In this document: positions 8,135 through 20,476 of the stretch, in pieces
Layout of the letters: every line of letters starts with the position of its first letter
Position numbering within the stretch: the stretch's first letter is position 1
Made by a program: the position numbers and the translations under genes
Origin: Hippasteria phrygiana
Taxonomy: Eukaryota > Echinodermata > Asteroidea > Valvatida > Goniasteridae
DNA length: 64,000 bases
Direction: 5' to 3'
NCBI GenBank assembly: GCA_037893225.1
Contig: JAZGUH010000328.1
Location: 124,001-188,000 of the forward strand
Notes under the pieces: generated by a model
What the model saw: only the letters and a program-made list of their open reading frames with translations
Told to the model about the DNA's origin: nothing
The model's database searches: none

Positions 8135-9548
8135 GCATTACGTGTGGATTTGTCCAGTTTACTTTGCTCGAAATTCCAGTTATTTCCAATTATTGGACGG
8201 TAGAATAGTATATAATGTATCATGATGTACCATGAAGGAATAAAGAAATACATACATGCACTAAATGTGTCTTTCTTTGACCGTTTTCTAAACCCCGACA
8301 TGACATCTCCGCTCCGCGCGATTTACCTTCCGAGCGATTTACCCTCCGCGCCGTACGTTGTCAAGTGCAAACAACGTTTTATTCCCAGTGTACAATGTAC
8401 GTACCTACACGCTTGCGAACTCATCTTGAGATCGAGGGGTATGGCAATTGTTTGCAATAAGGTCAACCCCTGTAGCGCATGTGCGCGTGCGCGTTGCTTT
8501 GTTGCCAGCCTTGGTCAAGTGCAAGCAACCGCACTGAATGCCACCGTCTTTCCCAGTGTACAAGGCACACGTAGGTGTAGTTACGTGTAGTGAACTGCGT
8601 CTTGAGAAAAGATTAAAACACGTGCCGCGCATCCATTGTACATGTACATTGTGCAATGTCATGTAGTTTTCACAATATACGACACGATCGTTTGTTGACA
8701 GCTCGCATGTGATCGTCCATGGTATTATCATCTGTTACTAATAATCAACAAGGCTGAAATAGTAAACAAACGCTAGTCTTTCTGGAGTGCCATAAAGTAG
8801 CCAAATGAAGGTAAATGTCGTAAAACTCCAAATACTCAACGAGCGAAGGGAAGCCTTGTCAAACCGGTCCCCCGTTCCTGCCGCTCAATCCCGGCGGGCC
8901 CGATCCCGCGGCCCGGTGGCCCCGATCTCATGATGCCGTGGTGACTTCCGTCATGTATTATTTTTTTCCCGTTCTTCCGGTAATAGAAAAGTGACATCAT
9001 CACGATAATATCGAATATCGCGATATTTTTCTGCCGATATTTCGGTATAAAAATAAATGGATATCGAACAGCCTTATTCCCTACCTTCCTGTTCATGTTA
9101 GGGGAAAACTGAAAATGCTCGAGTTGACAAGAAACTACTTTTACTGAAAATTCAAAAGAGAATTGGTCACGTGGCAATGCAAAAAACCAGATATGGGACA
9201 AGTACACAAAAAGCAGAGTCCGTGAACCATGCTTTTTCAAGTACTAATCCAAAAGGGACACTAACCTTTTCCAGAAATGCTCTCTCAAGAGACCACAGCG
9301 CAGTTCACCTTGTCAACAATGGCCATGCCAACTTAATCATCCTTAAGTGTGAAGCTGCAGGTTGTCCTGTTTTGCCAGAATTCAGAGTGAGCACAATTAC
9401 AGCATACGTTTCAATTAAAAATGAATTATAAAAGCAAAAAGTGTAGCATCAAAAAATGGTGAGCAATTTCAGTTATCAAACTTAATACTGGTGAGCAAAA
9501 AGGCTCTCCTTAATTACATTTTAAAGAAGACAATCCTTGTATGGGCCT
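8135..9548 (+). repeat. Spacer S3 (1,414 bp, beta type)
   Basis: Carries T at site B (ACAACGTTTTATT) and G at site C (GCATGTGCG); only S4 shares these. D=C, F=G, H=GGCTC. The C-to-G change at site C (8481) completes the alternating purine-pyrimidine tract at 8475-8494. Confidence 0.96.
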
Positions 9549-10558
9549 CCCCCAAACGCCCTTGGTCCCCCAAACGCCCTTGGTCCCCCAAACGCCCTTG
9601 GTCCCCCAAACGCCCTTGGTCCCCCAAACGCCCTTGGTCCCCCAAACGCCCTTGGTCCCCCAAACGCCCTTGGTCCCCCAAACGCCCTTGGTCCCCCAAA
9701 CGCCCTTGGTCCCCCAAACGCCCTTGGTCCCCCAAACGCCCTTGGTCCCCCAAACGCCCTTGGTCCCCCAAACGCCCTTGGTCCCCCAAACGCCCTTGGT
9801 CCCCCAAACGCCCTTGGTCCCCCAAACGCCCTTGGTCCCCCAAACGCCCTTGGTCCCCCAAACGCCCTTGGTCCCCCAAACGCCCTTGGTCCCCCAAACG
9901 CCCTTGTTCCCCGAAACCCGCTTGGTCCCCCAAACCCGCTTGGTCCCCCAAACGCGCTTGGTCCCCCAAACGCGCTTGGTCCCCCAAACGCCCTTGGTCC
10001 CCCAAACGCCCTTGGTCCCCCAAACGCCCTTGGTCCCCCAAACGCCCTTGGTCCCCCAAACGCCCTTGGTCCCCCAAACGCCCTTGGTCCCCCAAACGCC
10101 CTTGGTCCCCCAAACGCCCTTGGTCCCCCAAACGCCCTTGGTCCCCCAAACGCCCTTGGTCCCCCAAACGCCCTTGGTCCCCCAAACGCCCTTGTTCCCC
10201 GAAACCCGCTTGGTCCCCCAAACCCGCTTGGTCCCCCAAACGCGCTTGGTCCCCCAAACGCGCTTGGTCCCCCAAACGCGCTTGGTCCCCCAAACGCGCT
10301 TGGTCCCCCAAACGCCCTTGGTCCCCCAAACGCCCTTGGTCCCCCAAACGCCCTTGGTCCCCCAAACGCCCTTGGTCCCCCAAACGCCCTTGGTCCCCCA
10401 AACGCCCTTGGTCCCCCAAACGCCCTTGGTCCCCCAAACGCCCTTGGTCCCCCAAACGCCCTTGGTCCCCCAAACGCCCTTGGTCCCCCAAACGCCCTTG
10501 GTCCCCCAAACGCCCTTGGTCCCCCAAACGCCCTTGGTCCCCCAAACGCCCTTGGTCC
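9549..10558 (+). repeat. 18-bp minisatellite array A4 (beta family, 56 units)
   Basis: Block order is s20 k2 a2 s12 k2 a4 s14. It repeats the A3 pattern, with two fewer units in the first s block, one fewer between the k pairs, two extra a units and six extra terminal s units. Confidence 0.97.
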
Positions 10559-11972
10559 GCATTACGTGTGGATTTGTCCAGTTTACTTTGCTCGAAATTC
10601 CAGTTATTTCCAATTATTGGACGGTAGAATAGTATATAATGTATCATGATGTACCATGAAGGAATAAAGAAATACATACATGCACTAAATGTGTCTTTCT
10701 TTGACCGTTTTCTAAACCCCGACATGACATCTCCGCTCCGCGCGATTTACCTTCCGAGCGATTTACCCTCCGCGCCGTACGTTGTCAAGTGCAAACAACG
10801 TTTTATTCCCAGTGTACAATGTACGTACCTACACGCTTGCGAACTCATCTTGAGATCGAGGGGTATGGCAATTGTTTGCAATAAGGTCAACCCCTGTAGC
10901 GCATGTGCGCGTGCGCGTTGCTTTGTTGCCAGCCTTGGTCAAGTGCAAGCAACCGCACTGAATGCCACCGTCTTTCCCAGTGTACAAGGCACACGTAGGT
11001 GTAGTTACGTGTAGTGAACTGCGTCTTGAGAAAAGATTAAAACACGTGCCGCGCATCCATTGTACATGTACATTGTGCAATGTCATGTAGTTTTCACAAT
11101 ATACGACACGATCGTTTGTTGACAGCTCGCATGTGATCGTCCATGGTATTATCATCTGTTACTAATAATCAACAAGGCTGAAATAGTAAACAAACGCTAG
11201 TCTTTCTGGAGTGCCATAAAGTAGCCAAATGAAGGTAAATGTCGTAAAACTCCAAATACTCAACGAGCGAAGGGAAGCCTTGTCAAACCGGTCCCCCGTT
11301 CCTGCCGCTCAATCCCGGCGGGCCCGATCCCGCGGCCCGGTGGCCCCGATCTCATGATGCCGTGGTGACTTCCGTCATGTATTATTTTTTTCCCGTTCTT
11401 CCGGTAATAGAAAAGTGACATCATCACGATAATATCGAATATCGCGATATTTTTCTGCCGATATTTCGGTATAAAAATAAATGGATATCGAACAGCCTTA
11501 TTCCCTACCTTCCTGTTCATGTTAGGGGAAAACTGAAAATGCTCGAGTTGACAAGAAACTACTTTTACTGAAAATTCAAAAGAGAATTGGTCACGTGGCA
11601 ATGCAAAAAACCAGATATGGGACAAGTACACAAAAAGCAGAGTCCGTGAACCATGCTTTTTCAAGTACTAATCCAAAAGGGACACTAACCTTTTCCAGAA
11701 ATGCTCTCTCAATAGACCACAGCGCAGTTCACCTTGTCAACAATGGCCATGCCAACTTAATCATCCTTAAGTGTGAAGCTGCAGGTTGTCCTGTTTTGCC
11801 AGAATTCAGAGTGAGCACAATTACAGCATACGTTTCAATTAAAAATGAATTATAAAAGCAAAAAGTGTAGCATCAAAAAATGGTGAGCAATTTCAGTTAT
11901 CAAACTTAATACTGGTGAGCAAAAAGGTTCTCCTTAATTACATTTTAAAGAAGACAATCCTTGTATGGGCCT
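10559..11972 (+). repeat. Spacer S4 (1,414 bp, beta 5' / gamma 3')
   Basis: B=T and C=G as in S3, but H=GGTTC as in spacers before gamma arrays, so the haplotype switches inside this copy. It also has a private G-to-T change in CTCAATAGACC (11713). The perfect alternating purine-pyrimidine tract is at 10899-10918. Confidence 0.96.
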
Positions 11973-13090
11973 CCCCCAAACGCGCTTGGTCCCCCAAACG
12001 CCCTTGGTCCCCCAAACGCCCTTGGTCCCCCAAACGCCCTTGGTCCCCCAAACGCCCTTGGTCCCCCAAACGCCCTTGGTCCCCCAAACCCGCTTGGTCC
12101 GCCAAACGCCCTTGGTCCCCCAAACGCCCTTGGTCCCCCAAACGCCCTTGGTCCCCCAAACGCCCTTGGTCCCCCAAACGCCCTTGGTCCCCCAAACGCC
12201 CTTGGTCCCCCAAACCCGCTTGGTCCGCCAAACGCCCTTGGTCCCCCAAACGCCCTTGGTCCCCCAAACGCCCTTGGTCCCCCAAACGCCCTTGGTCCCC
12301 CAAACGCCCTTGGTCCCCCAAACGCCCTTGGTCCCCCAAACGCCCTTGGTCCCCCAAACGCCCTTGGTCCCCCAAACGCCCTTGGTCCCCCAAACGCCCT
12401 TGGTCCCCCAAACGCCCTTGGTCCCCCAAACGCCCTTGGTCCCCCAAACGCCCTTGGTCCCCCAAACGCCCTTGGTCCCCCAAACGCCCTTGGTCCCCCA
12501 AACGCCCTTGGTCCCCCAAACGCCCTTGGTCCCCCAAACGCCCTTGGTCCCCCAAACGCCCTTGGTCCCCCAAACGCCCTTGGTCCCCCAAACCCCCTTG
12601 GTCCCCCAAACCCCCTTGGTCCCCCAAACCCCCTTGGTCCCCCAAACCCCCTTGGTCCCCCAAACGCGCTTGGTCCCCCAAACGCGCTTGGTCCCCCAAA
12701 CGCGCTTGGTCCCCCAAACGCGCTTGGTCCCCCAAACGCGCTTGGTCCCCCAAACGCGCTTGGTCCCCCAAACGCGCTTGGTCCCCCAAACGCGCTTGGT
12801 CCCCCAAACGCGCTTGGTCCCCCAAACGCGCTTGGTCCCCCAAACGCGCTTGGTCCCCCAAACGCGCTTGGTCCCCCAAACGCGCTTGGTCCCCCAAACG
12901 CCCTTGGTCCCCCAAACGCCCTTGGTCCCCCAAACGCCCTTGGTCCCCCAAACGCCCTTGGTCCCCCAAACGCCCTTGGTCCCCCAAACGCCCTTGGTCC
13001 CCCAAACGCCCTTGGTCCCCCAAACGCCCTTGGTCCCCCAAACGCGCTTGGTCCCCCAAACGCCCTTGGTCCCCCAAACGCCCTTGGTCC
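11973..13090 (+). repeat. 18-bp minisatellite array A5 (gamma family, 62 units)
   Basis: Block order is a1 s5 x1 s6 x1 s20 c4 a13 s8 a1 s2. It lacks the isolated a unit between the second x and the c block that other gamma arrays have, and its a block is longer (13). Confidence 0.97.
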
Positions 13091-14504
13091 GCATTACGTG
13101 TGGATTTGTCCAGTTTACTTTGCTCGAAATTCCAGTTATTTCCAATTATTGGACGGTAGAATAGTATATAATGTATCATGATGTACCATGAAGGAATAAA
13201 GAAATACATACATGCACTAAATGTGTCTTTCTTTGACCGTTTTCTAAACCCCGACATGACATCTCCGCTCCGCGCGATTTACCTTCCGAGCGATTTACCC
13301 TCCGCGCCGTACGTTGTCAAGTGCAAACAACGTCTTATTCCCAGTGTACAATGTACGTACCTACACGCTTGCGAACTCATCTTGAGATCGAGGGGTATGG
13401 CAATTGTTTGCAATAAGGTCAACCCCTGTAGCGCATCTGCGCGTGCGCGTTGCTTTGTTGCCAGCCTTGGTCAAGTGCAAGCAACCGCACTGAATGCCAC
13501 CGTCTTTCCCAGTGTACAAGGCACACGTAGGTGTAGTTACGTGTAGTGAACTGCGTCTTGAGAAAAGATTAAAACACGTGCCGCGCATCCATTGTACATG
13601 TACATTGTGCAATGTCATGTAGTTTTCACAATATACGACACGATCGTTTGTTGACAGCTCGCATGTGATCGTCCATGGTATTATCATCTGTTACTAATAA
13701 TCAACAAGGCTGAAATAGTAAACAAACGCTAGTCTTTCTGGAGTGCCATAAAGTAGCCAAATGAAGGTAAATGTCGTAAAACTCCAAATACTCAACGAGC
13801 GAAGGGAAGCCTTGTCAAACCGGTCCCCCGTTCCTGCCGCTCAATCCCGGCGGGCCCGATCCCGCGGCCCGGTGGCCCCGATCTCATGATGCCGTGGTGA
13901 CTTCCGTCATGTATTATTTTTTTCCCGTTCTTCCGGTAATAGAAAAGTGACATCATCACGATAATATCGAATATCGCGATATTTTTCTGCCGATATTTCG
14001 GTATAAAAATAAATGGATATCGAACAGCCTTATTCCCTACCTTCCTGTTCATGTTAGGGGAAAACTGAAAATGCTCGAGTTGACAAGAAACTACTTTTAC
14101 TGAAAATTCAAAAGAGAATTGGTCACGTGGCAATGCAAAAAACCAGATATGGGACAAGTACACAAAAAGCAGAGTCCGTGAACCATGCTTTTTCAAGTAC
14201 TAATCCAAAAGGGACACTAACCTTTTCCAGAAATGCTCTCTCAAGAGACCACAGCGCAGTTCACCTTGTCAACAATGGCCATGCCAACTTAATCATCCTT
14301 AAGTGTGAAGCTGCAGGTTGTCCTGTTTTGCCAGAATTCAGAGTGAGCACAATTACAGCATACGTTTCAATTAAAAATGAATTATAAAAGCAAAAAGTGT
14401 AGCATCAAAAAATGGTGAGCAATTTCAGTTATCAAACTTAATACTGGTGAGCAAAAAGGTTCTCCTTAATTACATTTTAAAGAAGACAATCCTTGTATGG
14501 GCCT
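13091..14504 (+). repeat. Spacer S5 (1,414 bp, gamma type)
   Basis: Consensus gamma haplotype: A=G, B=C, C=C, D=C, E=C, F=G, H=GGTTC. No private change noticed. Confidence 0.96.
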
Positions 14505-16774
14505 CCCCCAAACGCCCTTGGTCCCCCAAACGCCCTTGGTCCCCCAAACGCCCTTGGTCCCCCAAACGCCCTTGGTCCCCCAAACGCCCTTGGTCCCCCA
14601 AACGCCCTTGGTCCCCCAAACCCGCTTGGTCCGCCAAACGCCCTTGGTCCCCCAAACGCCCTTGGTCCCCCAAACGCCCTTGGTCCCCCAAACGCCCTTG
14701 GTCCCCCAAACGCCCTTGGTCCCCCAAACCCGCTTGGTCCGCCAAACGCCCTTGGTCCCCCAAACGCCCTTGGTCCCCCAAACGCCCTTGGTCCCCCAAA
14801 CGCCCTTGGTCCCCCAAACGCCCTTGGTCCCCCAAACGCCCTTGGTCCCCCAAACGCCCTTGGTCCCCCAAACGCCCTTGGTCCCCCAAACGCCCTTGGT
14901 CCCCCAAACGCCCTTGGTCCCCCAAACGCCCTTGGTCCCCCAAACGCGCTTGGTCCCCCAAACCCGCTTGGTCCGCCAAACGCCCTTGGTCCCCCAAACG
15001 CCCTTGGTCCCCCAAACGCCCTTGGTCCCCCAAACGCCCTTGGTCCCCCAAACGCCCTTGGTCCCCCAAACGCCCTTGGTCCCCCAAACGCCCTTGGTCC
15101 CCCAAACGCCCTTGGTCCCCCAAACGCCCTTGGTCCCCCAAACGCCCTTGGTCCCCCAAACGCCCTTGGTCCCCCAAACGCCCTTGGTCCCCCAAACGCC
15201 CTTGGTCCCCCAAACGCGCTTGGTCCCCCAAACGCGCTTGTTCCCCCAAACGCGCTTGGTCCCCCAAACGCCCTTGGTCCCCCAAACGCCCTTGGTCCCC
15301 CAAACGCCCTTGGTCCCCCAAACGCCCTTGGTCCCCCAAACGCCCTTGGTCCCCCAAACGCCCTTGGTCCCCCAAACGCCCTTGGTCCCCCAAACGCCCT
15401 TGGTCCCCCAAACGCCCTTGGTCCCCCAAACGCCCTTGGTCCCCCAAACGCCCTTGGTCCCCCAAACGCCCTTGGTCCCCCAAACCCCCTTGGTCCCCCA
15501 AACCCCCTTGGTCCCCCAAACCCCCTTGGTCCCCCAAACCCCCTTGGTCCCCCAAACCCCCTTGGTCCCCCAAACGCGCTTGGTCCCCCAAACGCGCTTG
15601 GTCCCCCAAACGCGCTTGGTCCCCCAAACGCGCTTGGTCCCCCAAACGCGCTTGGTCCCCCAAACGCGCTTGGTCCCCCAAACGCGCTTGGTCCCCCAAA
15701 CGCGCTTGGTCCCCCAAACGCGCTTGGTCCCCCAAACGCGCTTGGTCCCCCAAACGCGCTTGGTCCCCCAAACGCGCTTGGTCCCCCAAACGCGCTTGGT
15801 CCCCCAAACGCGCTTGGTCCCCCAAACGCGCTTGGTCCCCCAAACGCCCTTGGTCCCCCAAACGCCCTTGGTCCCCCAAACGCCCTTGGTCCCCCAAACG
15901 CCCTTGGTCCCCCAAACGCCCTTGGTCCCCCAAACGCCCTTGGTCCCCCAAACGCGCTTGGTCCCCCAAACGCGCTTGTTCCCCCAAACGCGCTTGGTCC
16001 CCCAAACGCCCTTGGTCCCCCAAACGCCCTTGGTCCCCCAAACGCCCTTGGTCCCCCAAACGCCCTTGGTCCCCCAAACGCCCTTGGTCCCCCAAACGCC
16101 CTTGGTCCCCCAAACGCCCTTGGTCCCCCAAACGCCCTTGGTCCCCCAAACGCCCTTGGTCCCCCAAACGCCCTTGGTCCCCCAAACGCCCTTGGTCCCC
16201 CAAACGCCCTTGGTCCCCCAAACCCCCTTGGTCCCCCAAACCCCCTTGGTCCCCCAAACCCCCTTGGTCCCCCAAACCCCCTTGGTCCCCCAAACCCCCT
16301 TGGTCCCCCAAACGCGCTTGGTCCCCCAAACGCGCTTGGTCCCCCAAACGCGCTTGGTCCCCCAAACGCGCTTGGTCCCCCAAACGCGCTTGGTCCCCCA
16401 AACGCGCTTGGTCCCCCAAACGCGCTTGGTCCCCCAAACGCGCTTGGTCCCCCAAACGCGCTTGGTCCCCCAAACGCGCTTGGTCCCCCAAACGCGCTTG
16501 GTCCCCCAAACGCGCTTGGTCCCCCAAACGCGCTTGGTCCCCCAAACGCGCTTGGTCCCCCAAACGCGCTTGGTCCCCCAAACGCGCTTGGTCCCCCAAA
16601 CGCCCTTGGTCCCCCAAACGCCCTTGGTCCCCCAAACGCCCTTGGTCCCCCAAACGCCCTTGGTCCCCCAAACGCCCTTGGTCCCCCAAACGCCCTTGGT
16701 CCCCCAAACGCCCTTGGTCCCCCAAACGCGCTTGGTCCCCCAAACGCCCTTGGTCCCCCAAACGCCCTTGGTCC
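14505..16774 (+). repeat. 18-bp minisatellite array A6 (delta family, 126 units)
   Basis: Block order is s6 x1 s5 x1 s11 a1 x1 s13 a3 s12 c5 a15 s6 a3 s12 c5 a16 s7 a1 s2. The middle unit of each a3 ends TTGTT instead of TTGGT (15,234 and 15,972, exactly 41 units apart), marking an internal higher-order repeat 'a3 s12 c5 a15-16'. The 5' x units are gamma-like, so the array may be a gamma/delta composite. Confidence 0.97.
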
Positions 16775-18188
16775 GCATTACGTGTGGATTTGTCCAGTTT
16801 ACTTTGCTCGAAATTCCAGTTATTTCCAATTATTGGACGGTAGAATAGTATATAATGTATCATGATGTACCATGAAGGAATAAAGAAATACATACATGCA
16901 CTAAATGTGTCTTTCTTTGACCGTTTTCTAAACCCCGACATGACATCTCCGCTCCGCGCGATTTACCTTCCGAGCGATTTACCCTCCGCGCCGTACGTTG
17001 TCAAGTGCAAACAACGTCTTATTCCCAGTGTACAATGTACGTACCTACACGCTTGCGAACTCATCTTGAGATCGAGGGGTATGGCAATTGTTTGCAATAA
17101 GGTCAACCCCTGTAGCGCATCTGCGCGTGCGCGTTGCTTTGTTGCCAGCCTTGGTCAAGTGCAAGCAACCGCACTGAATGCCACCGTCTTTCCCAGTGTA
17201 CAAGGCACACGTAGGTGTAGTTACGTGTAGTGAACTGCGTCTTGAGAAAAGATTAAAACACGTGCCGCGCATCCATTGTACATGTACATTGTGCAATGTC
17301 ATGTAGTTTTCACAATATACGACACGATCGTTTGTTGACAGCTCGCATGTGATCGTCCATGGTATTATCATCTGTTACTAATAATCAACAAGGCTGAAAT
17401 AGTAAACAAACGCTAGTCTTTCTGGAGTGCCATAAAGTAGCCAAATGAAGGTAAATGTCGTAAAACTCCAAATACTCAACGAGCGAAGGGAAGCCTTGTC
17501 AAACCGGTCCCCCGTTCCTGCCGCTCAATCCCGGCGGGCCCGATCCCGCGGCCCGGTGGCCCCGATCTCATGATGCCGTGGTGACTTCCGTCATGTATTA
17601 TTTTTTTCCCGTTCTTCCGGTAATAGAAAAGTGACATCATCACGATAATATCGAATATCGCGATATTTTTCTGCCGATATTTCGGTATAAAAATAAATGG
17701 ATATCGAACAGCCTTATTCCCTACCTTCCTGTTCATGTTAGGGGAAAACTGAAAATGCTCGAGTTGACAAGAAACTACTTTTACTGAAAATTCAAAAGAG
17801 AATTGGTCACGTGGCAATGCAAAAAACCAGATATGGGACAAGTACACAAAAAGCAGAGTCCGTGAACCATGCTTTTTCAAGTACTAATCCAAAAGGGACA
17901 CTAACCTTTTCCAGAAATGCTCTCTCAAGAGACCACAGCGCAGTTCACCTTGTCAACAATGGCCATGCCAACTTAATCATCCTTAAGTGTGAAGCTGCAG
18001 GTTGTCCTGTTTTGCCAGAATTCAGAGTGAGCACAATTACAGCATACGTTTCAATTAAAAATGAATTATAAAAGCAAAAAGTGTAGCATCAAAAAATGGT
18101 GAGCAATTTCAGTTATCAAACTTAATACTGGTGAGCAAAAAGGTTCTCCTTAATTACATTTTAAAGAAGACAATCCTTGTATGGGCCT
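16775..18188 (+). repeat. Spacer S6 (1,414 bp, gamma type)
   Basis: Consensus haplotype as S5. It lies inside the A6-S6/A7-S7 tandem duplication. Confidence 0.96.
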
Positions 18189-20476
18189 CCCCCAAACGCC
18201 CTTGGTCCCCCAAACGCCCTTGGTCCCCCAAACGCCCTTGGTCCCCCAAACGCCCTTGGTCCCCCAAACGCCCTTGGTCCCCCAAACGCCCTTGGTCCCC
18301 CAAACCCGCTTGGTCCGCCAAACGCCCTTGGTCCCCCAAACGCCCTTGGTCCCCCAAACGCCCTTGGTCCCCCAAACGCCCTTGGTCCCCCAAACGCCCT
18401 TGGTCCCCCAAACCCGCTTGGTCCGCCAAACGCCCTTGGTCCCCCAAACGCCCTTGGTCCCCCAAACGCCCTTGGTCCCCCAAACGCCCTTGGTCCCCCA
18501 AACGCCCTTGGTCCCCCAAACGCCCTTGGTCCCCCAAACGCCCTTGGTCCCCCAAACGCCCTTGGTCCCCCAAACGCCCTTGGTCCCCCAAACGCCCTTG
18601 GTCCCCCAAACGCCCTTGGTCCCCCAAACGCGCTTGGTCCCCCAAACCCGCTTGGTCCGCCAAACGCCCTTGGTCCCCCAAACGCCCTTGGTCCCCCAAA
18701 CGCCCTTGGTCCCCCAAACGCCCTTGGTCCCCCAAACGCCCTTGGTCCCCCAAACGCCCTTGGTCCCCCAAACGCCCTTGGTCCCCCAAACGCCCTTGGT
18801 CCCCCAAACGCCCTTGGTCCCCCAAACGCCCTTGGTCCCCCAAACGCCCTTGGTCCCCCAAACGCCCTTGGTCCCCCAAACGCCCTTGGTCCCCCAAACG
18901 CGCTTGGTCCCCCAAACGCGCTTGTTCCCCCAAACGCGCTTGGTCCCCCAAACGCCCTTGGTCCCCCAAACGCCCTTGGTCCCCCAAACGCCCTTGGTCC
19001 CCCAAACGCCCTTGGTCCCCCAAACGCCCTTGGTCCCCCAAACGCCCTTGGTCCCCCAAACGCCCTTGGTCCCCCAAACGCCCTTGGTCCCCCAAACGCC
19101 CTTGGTCCCCCAAACGCCCTTGGTCCCCCAAACGCCCTTGGTCCCCCAAACGCCCTTGGTCCCCCAAACCCCCTTGGTCCCCCAAACCCCCTTGGTCCCC
19201 CAAACCCCCTTGGTCCCCCAAACCCCCTTGGTCCCCCAAACCCCCTTGGTCCCCCAAACGCGCTTGGTCCCCCAAACGCGCTTGGTCCCCCAAACGCGCT
19301 TGGTCCCCCAAACGCGCTTGGTCCCCCAAACGCGCTTGGTCCCCCAAACGCGCTTGGTCCCCCAAACGCGCTTGGTCCCCCAAACGCGCTTGGTCCCCCA
19401 AACGCGCTTGGTCCCCCAAACGCGCTTGGTCCCCCAAACGCGCTTGGTCCCCCAAACGCGCTTGGTCCCCCAAACGCGCTTGGTCCCCCAAACGCGCTTG
19501 GTCCCCCAAACGCGCTTGGTCCCCCAAACGCCCTTGGTCCCCCAAACGCCCTTGGTCCCCCAAACGCCCTTGGTCCCCCAAACGCCCTTGGTCCCCCAAA
19601 CGCCCTTGGTCCCCCAAACGCCCTTGGTCCCCCAAACGCGCTTGGTCCCCCAAACGCGCTTGTTCCCCCAAACGCGCTTGGTCCCCCAAACGCCCTTGGT
19701 CCCCCAAACGCCCTTGGTCCCCCAAACGCCCTTGGTCCCCCAAACGCCCTTGGTCCCCCAAACGCCCTTGGTCCCCCAAACGCCCTTGGTCCCCCAAACG
19801 CCCTTGGTCCCCCAAACGCCCTTGGTCCCCCAAACGCCCTTGGTCCCCCAAACGCCCTTGGTCCCCCAAACGCCCTTGGTCCCCCAAACGCCCTTGGTCC
19901 CCCAAACCCCCTTGGTCCCCCAAACCCCCTTGGTCCCCCAAACCCCCTTGGTCCCCCAAACCCCCTTGGTCCCCCAAACCCCCTTGGTCCCCCAAACGCG
20001 CTTGGTCCCCCAAACGCGCTTGGTCCCCCAAACGCGCTTGGTCCCCCAAACGCGCTTGGTCCCCCAAACGCGCTTGGTCCCCCAAACGCGCTTGGTCCCC
20101 CAAACGCGCTTGGTCCCCCAAACGCGCTTGGTCCCCCAAACGCGCTTGGTCCCCCAAACGCGCTTGGTCCCCCAAACGCGCTTGGTCCCCCAAACGCGCT
20201 TGGTCCCCCAAACGCGCTTGGTCCCCCAAACGCGCTTGGTCCCCCAAACGCGCTTGGTCCCCCAAACGCGCTTGGTCCCCCAAACGCCCTTGGTCCCCCA
20301 AACGCCCTTGGTCCCCCAAACGCCCTTGGTCCCCCAAACGCCCTTGGTCCCCCAAACGCCCTTGGTCCCCCAAACGCCCTTGGTCCCCCAAACGCCCTTG
20401 GTCCCCCAAACGCCCTTGGTCCCCCAAACGCGCTTGGTCCCCCAAACGCCCTTGGTCCCCCAAACGCCCTTGGTCC
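18189..20476 (+). repeat. 18-bp minisatellite array A7 (delta family, 127 units)
   Basis: Identical in block order and size to A6 except that the last long s run has 8 units instead of 7. This is a near-perfect tandem copy of the preceding 3,684-bp monomer. Confidence 0.97.
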
